Made by a program: the position numbers and the translations under genes
Part shown: positions 23,716-34,659 of the stretch, one piece after another
Position numbering within the stretch: position 1 is the stretch's first letter
Layout of the letters: the number at the start of each line of letters is the position of its first letter
Source of the DNA: Ligula intestinalis
Taxonomy: Eukaryota; Platyhelminthes; Cestoda; Diphyllobothriidea; Diphyllobothriidae
Direction: 5' to 3'
NCBI GenBank assembly: GCA_036362985.1
Contig: JAYGXS010000008.1
Span: 22,749,802-22,813,801 of the forward strand
Length of the DNA stretch: 64,000 nucleotides
Notes under the pieces: model-generated
The model's database searches: none
Seen by the model: the letters and a program-made list of their open reading frames with translations, nothing else
What the model was told of the DNA's origin: nothing

Positions 23716-25030
23716 AAAATGGAGAGCAACAAACTTTCTCCTATTATAAAAGACCTTCCAGCCTATGCTCGCGATGTGGATGATATATTTATTATAGCGG
23801 ACAGAAGACTTGAGCTTGACACATTCTTAGATAAAACTGAATCAGGTGCACTCAGCGTTAACCTTCACATTAAAAAAGAGGACAGACAGTGCCTCCCCTT
23901 TCTGGACGTCCTCCTTAGTAGAGGATCTGAAGGATCAATAATTAGAAGTGTATTTCGTAAGAAGACCTGGACAGGGCAATACACTAACTTCTACAGTTTT
24001 GTGCCACTAAGTCAGAAACGAGGCCTCGTCCCCTGCCTCACGAACCGAGCTAGGAGAACATGTTCTCCAGAGACACTGGAGGATGAACGCACACTGCTTA
24101 AAAATACCTTAGAAGAAAATGGGAAGAAAACCGTATTTCTTACACTGCCTTTTCAAGGTGATCCAGCATGCGAACTTTTACAGCTTCGTCTGTACGCTAC
24201 ACCCGCGCGTACAAATCCAACAGCAAAGTTAAGATGATTGTTCTCAAGCACTCCACTTCTTCGCCTTGAAGGCAAGGATAGACTGCCGTTTGCAGACCAC
24301 AGCAATGTGTATCTACAACTTTACATGCTCTTGTGGGGCAAGTTACATTGGTCGAACGATTAGACGTCTATCCAAGCGCATGCGAGATCATCACCCTGCG
24401 TGTCTAAACAGAGGCGAAATTAAGTCGTTATCAAGCGCCATTCTGGCTCACTTGGTAGACAGCGGTCATCGGGTAGACGTCAACCAAGCATTTAGAGACA
24501 TCTTCAAGGTTTCGGCTGAACATTCTAAGTTCCTGCGTCAGCGGATACTTGCGACGGCAAAAACAGTCACCATTTGCTTCACAAACCCAATTTTATGTGC
24601 ACAGAAAGCATTTTTAGCGGCCCTAAGACTCCCGTTGCCAACAGCCTTTTCAAAATCTGCCCTCACGGCTCTTACTACGCCGCGAAACAATGATGAGACA
24701 GCGGCATCAAGCATCCAAAGGCCACTGACACAGTCTCAAGACGTTGACACCTTGCGTCCTCACACAACCCAACAAAACCCGAGACGAGGACCACTGGATG
24801 ACATTAACTAATTGTCTGACTCCTTCCCCTCTCCCCCCATCCCCATTGCTCTGTCCCCAATTAAGACTGGAATCTGATCCCCCTTGATCCCCCTTTGATC
24901 CTTTTACACCTCTCTCTCCCTTCTTACTACTGATTGGTTTGCCTAAAACTTTCGTAAACTCTACCCTCCCTTATATTACTGTATTGTCTGATGATGAATT
25001 AATCGAAAACGTTCGTTCGCTTTACTTGAC
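23716..25030 (+). pseudogene. PLE RT C-part, GIY-YIG and tail (family A2, plus copy)
   Basis: Frame 23,719-24,237 begins inside RT: ARDVDDIFIIADRR is the catalytic block, with Asp in place of the usual Tyr before VDD, followed by LPFLDVLL, RKKTWTGQYTNFYSFVP and QKRGL. A deletion of about 80 bp removes the segment between EEN and GKKTVF that the minus copy keeps. TGA (24235-24237) and a one-base insertion near 24,290 come before the GIY-YIG frame (24,266-24,811: FTCSCGASYIGRTIRRLSKR, then DHHPACLNRGE). The tail from 24,812 matches both minus tails in inverted orientation, ending with CTGATGATGAATTAATCG and AACGTTC. Dead. Confidence 0.9.
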
Positions 25031-25374
25031 TTTCTTAATGATTACATGGGTATCATCGCTGAATATATAGAGTAGTTTGCAATGACGTCAGTGAGAAAAG
25101 TCACTTGAATCACTTAACTTATGGAACAATACGAATGAGCGGATGGAATATTTATAGCATGGTGAGGGCCGCAAGAATAATGCCGCAATATACTGAAGAG
25201 CGTTGTCACTCCCAAACCAACATTTAGTAGCGTTGTTATACTGATTATTATGCAGTTTAATCCGAAGGGTTTTCATTTTCTTTAGGATACCAGCTTTCTG
25301 ATGTGCTGCTTTTTGACAGCTTTCAAAATTTAGATTCCGAAGCAAACGCTACTTAATTAACAGGTATTTTTATC

Positions 25375-25920
25375 ATTTATATTGACCGCCTTTATATATT
25401 CAAATATATTTGTAGAAAGAATGAACAAAGATATTTTTTTCTTATACTCCTTTGGGAGAAAATCACCCTTTCGTTAAAAAAATTATTTAAAGAAAGGGTA
25501 TCTTTCGGTTTTTAAAAAATTTTCTGAATTGCCTTAGTCGGTGAAAATGTGCGGCTGCTACACCTGAATTTAAGATTTTTAAACAACATGCTGTGTACAT
25601 TCTGTTTAAGGAAGAGAAACATTTCTGCTTATGATATGAGGAAGACGTCACATAGTGCACTATATTTTGACCATCTTGTACGCCTTATAGGCAGCATTAA
25701 AGAACTGACGGATACAATGTCAATCATAAAAATATCATATTTAGACATTTTAATTATTCAAGTTAAGCGAAGCGAAATTTTCTACCAACAGGTCACACAA
25801 AAAAACATTTTCGTTTATGTTTTCTATAGGATATATTTTAATTTTTACAGGCAGTCAAAGTCCATGCTGAAAATGCATACTACTTAAGTAGTCATGTTGA
25901 TACAGAATCTACTTTTTTAA
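25375..25920 (+). repeat. AT-rich dispersed repeat (family R1), copy at 25 kb
   Basis: Aligns with 54,180-54,760: shared order of CCTTTATA-A-TCAAATATATTT, TGTACAT-CTGTTTAA, GA-GGATAC-ATGT and CTTAAGTAGTCA. Noncoding. It links this isolated site to the repeat field at 42-55 kb. Confidence 0.7.
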
Positions 25921-28790
25921 GTGATCAGAGGGACTCTCAGTAAAGAGCAGGCATCCTGGCTTAGAGAAAAGACGCATGATAATCAGTGTTGCAACCCCAC
26001 TTTATGTTATTTTGCGAGTGCTCGCCAGTCTTCCGAAAATTTTGGAATTTTGCTTGCAACATTCATAATACTGTATGCTTTATTCTGAAGGCACCTTTCC
26101 AGAAATAATTAAACAGAAATCGTCCTTACGCTGAATACAAGAATATAAATGGCAAGGCAGTTCATGGGCTAGGATGCAACTTGCACGACCTTATTCTCAG
26201 TTTTTAAAATGTCTATCACTTTAAACGCCATATATTGCGCTAGAAATAGCCCTCGCGAAACGCAGACAGGCCCGTGTACGGCAGATGATATGCCAGAGGA
26301 CACTGCGCATGCGGTGGAGAGACTTTGCCGCAAATAACTCAGACTGACGTGGTATAAAGTATTATCTGGCGGCAGTTAACGTCTTTCGAGAATGGTAACT
26401 AATCCAGTACGTAAGGACCAGGTTGACGCGCTTATTCTGAGATTTTAGTGTAATTTTTCAGGGATTTTGCCCTGTTGGTGCACTTAACTAGGAAAAAGAG
26501 AACTTCGCTGGGTTTTACTGATACCAAGGCTTAAAGATGAAAGCCATGATAGGGGCACATATATGGCAGTAGGTGGTTGACGGGTTTCAGTCAAAAAATA
26601 CACCTATAAATATACCGATGTATACCGCAAACAGAAAGCAATTTCACAGAAGATTAAATAACTGAACATTCAAAACGAGTTTATCAACCAGAAAGCAAAT
26701 GCGGAAATCTGAGAGGGCCACTGATGCGCTGGACACTCGTACCTGTGTCAAGCAGCGATAAAATATCGACCAAGCACGTATCAATATTTAGCAAGTAATT
26801 GGGTTGTTAGTATGGTAAGTTACAGCATCAAAGTTCATTTATTACTAATTTCGGAGAAGAAAGTAGTAATGTGTTTAGCTAGTGCTGCTCTACTTAATCA
26901 ATCCCTAACAAATGTCTTGCTTGTATGCGTTCCTGGAAAATACTATATGTATGCACGATTAAAGGGAGGGTGATCTGGGAGTATTTAAGTATACCATGAA
27001 AGTAAACTTACTTTGAGGCCAAATGTTGCCTGCATGTTTTCGGAATGTGCTCTCTGTTATGAAATTGTTGACTAACAGCCTACGTCAAGTGATTTCAACA
27101 GCGCAACTGACCGGTTTTACCTGTTAAAAGAAACGAGCAGCAATAAAAAAGGGTGCAGTAAAAAAGATGCTTACAGTGAAAATGGAAAAATATATGGCGA
27201 CGTTCAGTTTCTTAAGATTTTGTGAACACTGTCCTTGAAATAATTATTGAAAAAAGTAATGTATGGGAGTAGGACCTATGTCTTAGCGCATTAGGGAGAT
27301 AAATGAATTGTGCTACGTTGGCGGTGTCTTGAATTAATCATCTACTATTCAAACATGGCTTTTCCACAGTCGCGCCTTTCAGTATGTGGGGAGTGTGTTC
27401 GCCTTGAATTCTGCCAAAACACCGTTATTAGCTACTGACAAATATTGAAGGATGGGAATTGTCAACGGAGAGGGAGACTCAAATTACCTGAGTTCATACT
27501 CATCCCTTTGCTCAATACCAAATGCCGGTACAGAGGATGACCTATTTCATATAGTTTCATGTTTTAAAATGAATTTATTTGAAAACATTATAGCAAATTC
27601 TAATATACTTGTAAGGCAAAATGCGCAAAGCAGGAGGTTGTTTTTTGTCGTACATAAAATCTGTTGCACACATGTCCAACACCCGATCTCGCCCAAATCA
27701 TGCCTGATTTTCTTCAATGTGGCGTAGATGTTAAAACTCTTGAAATCACGTGGTTGAAACATTAAAATTAATGTTGTCCGAAATCAGCGCTAGCGCCCTG
27801 GCCCCTAAATTGTGGTGCAGTAAAGTAAGTGGCATAGCCAAAAAAGTACATCAGCTGGTTAAAAAATTACTATTTACTAATGCACAAATAGGGACTTTTT
27901 GCCCAAAACTTGAAAAGGAGATAATGGCTATACTATAAGTCAGTGATTCTTTTTTAAATATAAATATTTTTAAGGCAGTGGCGTGCAAAAAATGGCAAAT
28001 AAACGAAGCATAAGTAAAAATGCAAAATGTAAGTTCTTTTCTAATTGTCTTTTGATATTTGAAACAGCACATAGACCAGTTATCCATAGTTGTTTGTTAC
28101 TTATGCTTATTCTGTGCAAACTAAGTTTTTCCTTGCATTGAAAAATTATTCTTTGTCTTGTATAAATTTTTTTGCAAAACCTTTTTTCTATATGCATCAC
28201 TGTACTTGTAACCAATTTCATATTATTTTTGTATTTTGAAAGAAATATCTTTTTAGCACATCCCTTTATAATTTTATTATTACTATCTTGATGGCCCAAA
28301 ATGTAGCAGATTTGCAAAACAGAATTTTATGAACTGCCCTTGCTCTTTTCTTCTCACGAATAATATGTTATCTTATACTTGCCCTTACCTAAATTTTTGG
28401 AATGCAAAAAATATTTTGTTTGCCGACTAGACATAATCAAAACATTCCTTTTCCTTTTAAATGTTCTTTTATAGTACAACACGTACAAAGAAGAAGTTTT
28501 TTTTACGCAGCATTTAATAATCTAGAACATTTTTTGTGGCCCAATTGAGCCCCTTTTGCCGCCAGTATTCTGACATTAACTAAACTCATTTCTAGTAAAC
28601 AGCATTTTGCGCCTAAACTCAACTCAATGAACCAAATAAACAACATAAAGTGCTCATATTTCGTCAGTCTTTCAGTAAACCACTTCCTTAGTATATGCGA
28701 ACTGCGACAATCCCGTCAGTGCTCTCATCTACCGCAACTTGCGGTCATAGTCCACGCGGCTCCCAAACGTTCTCCCTTGGTCCGACCCAC
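25921..28790. other. Intergenic, AT-rich, no recognised gene
   Basis: Nothing I can assign. A frame of 115 codons on the minus strand (28317-27970) is very AT-rich and without motif. Confidence 0.4.
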
Positions 28791-28794
28791 AGCG

Positions 28795-29125
28795 GACTGT
28801 CGACGATCATGGCGAGTAATCCTGTCTTTTTTGAAGTTGCTCACTGACTCTGCAATCAGCAAGATAGTATTTGCACGCATCTGTTGGTGTTGATCCCCTT
28901 CACCTCACTGATCTCCTTCCCGTTTCGACCTGGCGCACTAACTCTTCAAGAGTCACGTATGTTTTTCCACCTACAAAAATTCAATTCATTTTATTCACGC
29001 TCTGCACTTTTGGCCTTTGCTCCAGCGTCTTGGCTCGGGATATTTGGCATCGCCTATAAGCCGAGGTACTATGTTTTTGATATAACAACACGCACGTAAA
29101 CAAACAGGGAGTTCAAAGGTGCATG
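28795..29125 (+). repeat. ~330-bp direct repeat, left copy (around PLE-B2)
   Basis: Shares CGATCATGGCGAGT, ACTCTGCAATCAGCAAGA-AGTATTTGC (in two parts) and CCTTTGCTC with 29,798-30,130, in order, with moderate divergence. The two copies enclose a PLE scrap, like pseudo-LTRs. Confidence 0.72.
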
Positions 29126-29384
29126 CCAAAATGTCCGTCAAACAAACTGCTTTGCCTGATACTGATAGCTACTGTATATTACTGACGTATTAAGAATGAG
29201 AAAATGTAGGCTTAAACACGCAAGTGAAGCCATTACATAAATATGCAACGAATAGTTTGACAAAGATGATTTCAATTATTTCTTTAATTCAGTTACTTGT
29301 CTTTGAAAAATACCGCTAATTCCTTCGTATAACTTGGAATGCAGGCATGCTAAGAAATGTGTTTTCAAATCTGACAGCAACGAC

Positions 29385-29575
29385 CCTGTATCTCTTAAAA
29401 GGAGCACCGTTAAAAACACTGAGCGAAGACACACTGCTCTGACGAAGAAACCTACCGAAAAGAGCTTAATTATCTGTCTGATTTGCTTTCCCGCAATGGT
29501 TTCCCCGTACAATTTTTACAGAAATGTATGAGGCGACAAGAAGCCAATCAAAAGAAACCAGAAAGTTCCACTTAG
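29385..29575 (+). pseudogene. PLE scrap, post-RT block (family B2)
   Basis: VSLKRSTVK in one frame, then after a frameshift AKTHCSDEETYRKELNYLSD and LLSRNGFP-QFLQKCMRRQE, ending in TAG 29573-29575. This corresponds to the post-RT linker of family B at 2.1-2.3 kb. RT and GIY-YIG are both missing. Confidence 0.82.
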
Positions 29576-29797
29576 GCAGTTCTAAATTAATTGGTGCGCA
29601 TAAGTAGTAGGCAACGGCAGACGTCTTCTTTAGTCCTGTGGTCAAACACATTTCCTCGTTTCTTCACGAACAATGCTGCAGACAGAGTTTTGCCGGTAGG
29701 GCATGTTCTACTCAGAAAAGCAGGAATAAAAGATAATTTTTCGGAGATAACGCGTCGCCGGCTATTTGCGGACTACTCAGCATTATCAAACGCTCTT

Positions 29798-30130
29798 TCA
29801 GCGATCATGGCGAGTGCTTCTGTCTTTTGAGACCCTGCACGCAGACTCTGCAATCAGCAAGAGAGTATTTGCCCAAATTTTCCACACTTCTTTGTAATCC
29901 CCCTGATCCCTGCGATCCACTATCCGTTAAGACTTAGCTTACTACCCCACGGCACACGAGTGGTACCTTTTTTATCATAATGCGTCGTGGAGAGTTTTTT
30001 TCACTGTCTGTTATATATACCTTTGCTCAACCTCGTTGGATCGGGGTGTTTGTCATGGACAGAAAGCTGAAGTAATACCTGTTCTGAAATCTCAAATCAA
30101 ATGTACATAAATAGGAAGTTGAAGGCTACA
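29798..30130 (+). repeat. ~330-bp direct repeat, right copy (around PLE-B2)
   Basis: Partner of 28,795-29,125. A TATATATA-like box at about 30,013 and GCTGAAGTAA...GAAATCTCAAA near 30,065-30,098 resemble a decayed hammerhead core, comparable to the family C tail at 31.5 kb. Confidence 0.65.
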
Positions 30131-30690
30131 CACTTACATATGCCGCAAATAAACTTCGATAGAGGTTCGGAATTAACCGGGGACGCTTGCAGCCATTATC
30201 TAAGGTTACCTCAGCCGGGTGCAGGCTTTACATCAAAGAGGTAGGGCAACGAGGAAAGGCGATTTCGTAATTAAATATTAAGACCTCAGACTGTCAAACC
30301 TCCTCCGTAAGTCACTCAATGACCTTAGAATGGACTACTGTAGAGCAAAGTGAACGCCACTAGGCGGGATTCCATCAACCAATCCAAATACAGATAGAGC
30401 GTATTAAAGTTAAGAAACGTCCTCTATGGAAGTCCTAAGGATGGCACGTCTTTGCGATTGCACGAAACCGAAGAATGAATTCTTTTAAATTGAATCAACG
30501 CGTGGGTCTTTTTTGTTTTGACTGCGAAAGCTCCAGCCAGTGTGAAATTGGAGGTGATGATTGCTTGGTCATGTGGATTCTAGGCGTTTGCGTTGCACAC
30601 CGTTATGACCTGTGCGTTTCACCAGTTGGCGACTTGCTTCCGCTAAACTTAGTCACAGCAGCGAAAATGGAGTGGGTAAATCGTTGCACT
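30131..30690. other. Intergenic, no recognised feature
   Basis: A 73-codon frame at 30475-30696 has no motif. Nothing else recognised. Confidence 0.4.
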
Positions 30691-30691
30691 T

Positions 30692-30849
30692 GTTAGTCGA
30701 CTGGGGGCCCGTGAACCATGAGTCAAGTAATTCGCAACTCGCATGATTTTCACCTCACGGGAGAATTACGATCACATCAAATTTGAATGTGTGGCCGGAA
30801 CCTCGTCGAATTATTTGAGTCATGGTTTATGAGCCCCTAGTCTATTGAC
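30692..30849. repeat. Imperfect inverted repeat, 43-bp arms
   Basis: Arms 30,692-30,734 and 30,807-30,849 are reverse complements at roughly 80 percent of positions (shared AACCATGAGTCAA-TAATTCG on the left). The 158-bp whole could be a MITE or a hairpin. No clear target duplication seen. Confidence 0.7.
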
Positions 30850-30907
30850 AGACGAAACGACCTCCCCACTCCATATTCGGTGATGATGCTCAATTTCTGC
30901 TACTCAT

Positions 30908-30949
30908 GTCTCTGATGACGAATCCGTGACGGATATTGAAACGTCAGGC
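30908..30949 (+). ncRNA. Hammerhead-like ribozyme (type B), first of tandem pair
   Basis: Stem I GTCT/AGGC (30,908-30,911 with 30,946-30,949), intact core CTGATGA (30,912-30,918), stem II GAATCC/GGAT-A-TT with a bulged A at 30,935, intact GAAA (30,938-30,941), then CGTC with cleavage-position C 30,945. Stem III is the self-complementary ACGT without a loop, which in known cases implies action as a dimer. Confidence 0.72.
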
Positions 30950-31260
30950 GAATAAACATATTGTACCAGCGATCGAGTCTTCTTCTTCTTCTCGATGCTC
31001 AATTTAGCGAAGGCCAGTCGCCACTTGGGGAATGCACAGGCCAACGCGTTAACGCAGGGGAACCAGAGGGCAGAGCCATCAGCAAACTCAATTCCACCAC
31101 TTTGTGATGACACTTCAGCAGATTGCGGCCCGCACTACGGGCCAAAAATAATAAGTTCACAAGCGGACACTTACCCTTGATAGGGAAGCCATAAATGTGC
31201 AGTATCAAAGTGACTACATCCTTGCATGGATTACCCGTTTTTGCTACTTTTTGTGCCAAT

Positions 31261-31301
31261 CTCTCTGATGAAAACCCACAAAGGTCTTCGAAACGTGAGG
31301 C
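31261..31301 (+). ncRNA. Hammerhead-like motif (type B), second of tandem pair
   Basis: CTGATGA (31,265-31,271) and GAAA (31,290-31,293) are intact. Stem II here is AAACC/GGT-C-TT, a different sequence with the same bulged architecture. Stem I TCT/AGG. The cleavage-position base is G (31,297), expected to block cleavage. Confidence 0.66.
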
Positions 31302-31519
31302 AAGTAAAACTCATGTGCCAACGTTTGCCTCTTCTTCTCGTTCCTCTCAGCGTCAACATTTGCATGCCTTTTAATGGAAATCCTTCGAAGAACATATCTT
31401 GAAGTTTTCACTGAGCTGGAGACTACATTTTTTAGATAGAGAAGAAGAAGGGGTTGAGATCACCGGAATCATAAGTTTACTTGTTTGAGATTTCGGCCTC
31501 CTTCTAGAGTCCTTCGTCA

Positions 31520-32760
31520 AAGATAAAAGGCGTACACGAAAAACAAGCAACAGTTATGGGACGCAGGGACCAATCAATCGTAATGGGGGAGGGAAAGGGG
31601 GGAGGGAGGGGAGGGAGGACAGTCAACTGATAGTGCCATTGTTCCGGAGATGCCTGCGCAGCGCGATGTACGCCGGTGCCAGATCGATAAATCGATTCAC
31701 TGCGTACTCATCCGAGGCCCAGGCTTCGATCAATTCACGGCCTGTTTTTTTGCCAGCGTGCGCCATTACCCCCGCAGTTGCGGAATTAAACTCGTGATTG
31801 CTTTCGTAGGTATGGGCGGCCACTTGCAATGATGCGTCACCCAGTCGTACCGCTCGCTTATGTCTACGTATGCGCGAACCAAGCCCTGTCTGCCCTGTGT
31901 AGTTCCGGGGATAATTTTTACACGGTATACGATACACGATGCCTGACTGCTCACTGGGAGTTAAACGGTCCTTGATTAGTATAATGCGGCTGCGCATTGT
32001 AGCCTTGGGACGGTGCGCAATTCCAACGCCTAGTCTTACAGCAATGCGTTCGGTCGCTTCCGATACATCCTTGATGTATGGCAGTGCATGCCATATCGTA
32101 CGGGTTGGTCCTGGTTGGCTCCTTGGAGGACAAACACGCAGGCATCGGCTTATGAAAGCGTTCGGATAGCCATTCCGCATAAACTGGTCACGGAGATGTC
32201 GGGCCTCACGTGTCTTTATTTCCAGATTACTGCAATGAGTCTGGATTCTCTTGAAGAGTGTTTTTACGCAGCTTCTTTTCTGAGCCACCGGATGGTTGCT
32301 GTGGAAATTGAGAAGCCGTGTTGTGTTCGTCGCCTTCCTGTAGGCCGTTGTTTTAATTTTGCCGTTGGAAGTTGGCATGACGAGTGCATCAAGGAAGGGT
32401 AGCTGCTGATCCCTTTTTTCTTATTTCGTGAATTGTATGTCTGTCCCTAAATGACTCACCGTGGAGGTACGTGGTAATTGGACATGTCTCATCGGGCTGC
32501 GCAAGCGATGCTTTAATATGATCATCTCCGCAGTTACAGGAGTAATTACCGCTTGCCTGCACGGATCGCCACGTTGTGTCAGCTATGTCTGAAGAGAAAG
32601 GGGAGAGAGGGCAGTGTGGTAACTGCAAAAAATTGCAAATTACGAAATTCACTTAGAGCCTGCCGCCATTTGAAGGGCTCAAATGGCAAACACGGGGGAC
32701 ATAGGCGTGCCCATGTGTAAAAGGCGGTCAGACATGCGTAGGAATGACTAACCACTTCAT
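31520..32760 (-). pseudogene. Penelope-like element (family C1) with intact C-terminal frame
   Basis: Uninterrupted frame 32378-31623 (251 codons): the post-RT block HPVAQKRSCVKTLFKRIQTH, then WHALPYIKDVSEA and GVGIAHRPKATM, and the GIY-YIG endonuclease GIVYRIPCKN, YTGQTG, SRIRRHKRAV, ending with INRFIDLAP-type residues. Upstream, EKRDQQLPFLDAL (about 32,390-32,425) and MGTPMSPVFA (about 32,700) are RT traces, but the catalytic YADD region between them is lost. So it kept a nuclease and lost its polymerase. The sense-strand 3' tail has a CCCTCCC-rich tract (31,584-31,619), then TGACGA and CCGAAATCTC near 31,520-31,480, a hammerhead-like word shared in eroded form with the copy at 52.2 kb. Confidence 0.87.
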
Positions 32761-34075
32761 GCACGTCTCAGTGGGCTAAACTGCGTATAATGAGGATGAC
32801 AGAGGGAGGGGGGAGATGGGGGAATTAGGCGGATTCCTTTCAGGCGCTTTTTTGTACTGCCGTATTCAGAAAATGCTGACAAACTACAGGGAGAAAAAGT
32901 TTTTTTTCAAAATATATTGGCAGGTATACGTTTTCCTTTGATTAAGTCACTCCTGGCCTTTAAATTCACACTGTCAAAAATGCGGGGTTGTTTTCCGGTT
33001 CTTCTTTTTACCAAACGACGGCTTGTATAACCAACGCATTTTGATCTCACAAGAGCAGGGAAGTGAATATATGTGGAGGCAGAAAATTGTGTTCAAATCA
33101 CGTCGGGGTCACCAAAACCAAAAGTTGACGTCAGATGAACCTACTTAATAATTCTTTTGCATGCTATGTCAAAGTAATAAGGATGCAACACAGCAAATTA
33201 GCAAGATAATAATATAAACGAAATTTGAAAGAGCCTTAAGTTGTGTAAAACAAGCCCGTCGCAATGGAATAACAGGGATGAGCTCGCCTCAGTCAAACAA
33301 AAAAAAATTCAAACCCGGAAATTTGCTGAGATTGTCAAAGGCAGTTTTGGTGAGCTTGTCAGGACAGATTCACACATAGAGGTGGTCTGGACATGCAGTC
33401 TGTCCTTGCTCTCCCTCCGTTAAAGTTTTGGAAGTCAAGAACAAGAGACAGGCGTTCGTGTCTGTTTGATTACGAGCACACCTCCCAACAAAGTTAAGAT
33501 ATGGTCCAAACAGGAGCATCGGCAGCTACATTACAGTGAAAATGGTAGACTCGGACAATCAAATAGGCTTTCTGAATAATTTACAAGGTCCCCTGAACGT
33601 ATTCAAAATTACTTGAAGAGCTGATATTGGTTATGACAGAAGCCACTGCAAGCATGTTAAGCAAACTGATCTTAAGCGTCCAAAATAAATTAATAGAGGC
33701 ACCGCAGTCGTCATGACCGAAAGTCACCAATTCTCGTCTCCGCAGCTGACAAGTATTCCCGGCAGCTGGTAGCACCTGATGCTGATCAGATTAATGACCC
33801 AAATTTTGTCTCTTTCCGATTCTGACAACCACAAACGCATGCTTTCTTAAAATATCGGCATATTTAACCACTGTTCATATTGAGATAAATGGAGAAGGGT
33901 AAGGCTTCTTTAGGAAACTTTAATATCAAATTTATAAATTTTTGAGGTTGGTTCTTTAGCTCGTCATCAGATTATGGGATATGTAAAGGAACAATTAACC
34001 AAATTAGCCATGTCTAACAAATATTACAACAATTAGCTGTAGTCTGGCCCAATATGCATTGCATACATTTCGACA
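32761..34075. other. Mostly unclassified; one tiny PLE trace
   Basis: A G-rich run lies at 32,800-32,826. At 33,370-33,422 CACATAGAGGTGGTCT and the bases after it match the antisense of the family A region before GIY-YIG (compare 6,481-6,525), so a scrap of a family A PLE is probable. Nothing else recognised. Confidence 0.4.
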
Positions 34076-34084
34076 TCCTTCCGT

Positions 34085-34290
34085 GGTTGGCCACGCGCGT
34101 TGAACTTTGGCCTTGAGATAATTATAGCTCGCGTCCAAAACGATTGGCCTGTTTATGCATGCCTCATCTGAGTGCAGTGCTTCCAGGACTTCGCGGCCTT
34201 TTCTGATTGGGCAAGTGCCAACAATACATGCGTTCTCTCACGTGAATTTGTGACCGGTTTCCAGTGGGCGCATGGTTACCTGGGATAAAT
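34085..34290 (-). pseudogene. PLE scrap, end of GIY-YIG domain (family undetermined)
   Basis: Minus-strand reading gives ETGHKFT, then GREVLEALHSDEACINRPIV and LDASYNYLKAK. This matches the post-nuclease block TGH-F ... RELLE ... IN--I-LA--Y of the other families, with one stop after KFT. Confidence 0.65.
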
Positions 34291-34604
34291 GATCTTGTCT
34301 TCTGACCGCTAATTAATACTCACTTACGCGAGTTGAGGGGCATTTTCCAGCTTGGTCACAATAAACTGCATCAAAACTGGCACACGGGATCCTGTAGACA
34401 GCACCATTTCTTTTAAGGTAGCCAACCTTGTCCTTAGGGTGTACAAGCTGTGATCGTAAGGTGGTTGCGCGCTTGAACTTCCCAAGGACATAGCGTGAAG
34501 AGAATATATTGAAAGCAAAGTTGAAGTCGCCAAATTGTCCGTGGAAATGTTAGCAACATTGAAACCTTTTAAAGTTTCTTGAATTCCCATCAGATAATGC
34601 AGAA

Positions 34605-34655
34605 GAACAGTTGGCGAGTACGCGTAAGCTTTCGATGAAATATCATCAGGCCAGT
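34605..34655 (-). ncRNA. Hammerhead-like ribozyme, PLE family A4 tail
   Basis: Minus strand: TGGC, intact core CTGATGA (34,649-34,643), short stem II region, intact GAAA (34,633-34,630), stem III AG..TA/TACT with loop CGCG and a two-base bulge, cleavage-position C 34,616, then GCCA pairing with TGGC. Stem I has four pairs here against three in the A1 copy. Confidence 0.72.
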
Positions 34656-34659
34656 ACAT

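Larger units (their letters stand above)
30890..31390 (+). mobile_element. Tandem PLE end modules; retrozyme-like candidate
   Basis: Two type B hammerhead-like motifs in the same orientation, with cleavage positions at 30,945 and 31,297, define a 352-nt unit. The unit contains a pyrimidine run after the first motif (TCTTCTTCTTCTTCTCG), a segment homologous to 8.5-8.8 kb, and ATAAAT at 31,191, about 75 nt before the second motif. No coding frame. The layout matches a nonautonomous element spread through small circular RNAs (retrozyme) or a bare PLE pseudo-LTR. The second site has G at the cleavage position, so it would not self-cut as it stands. Confidence 0.55.

Noticed and set aside
33930..33985. 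Another hammerhead core (CTGATGA on the minus strand near 33,975)
   Set aside because: No GAAA at the right distance and no pairing stems.
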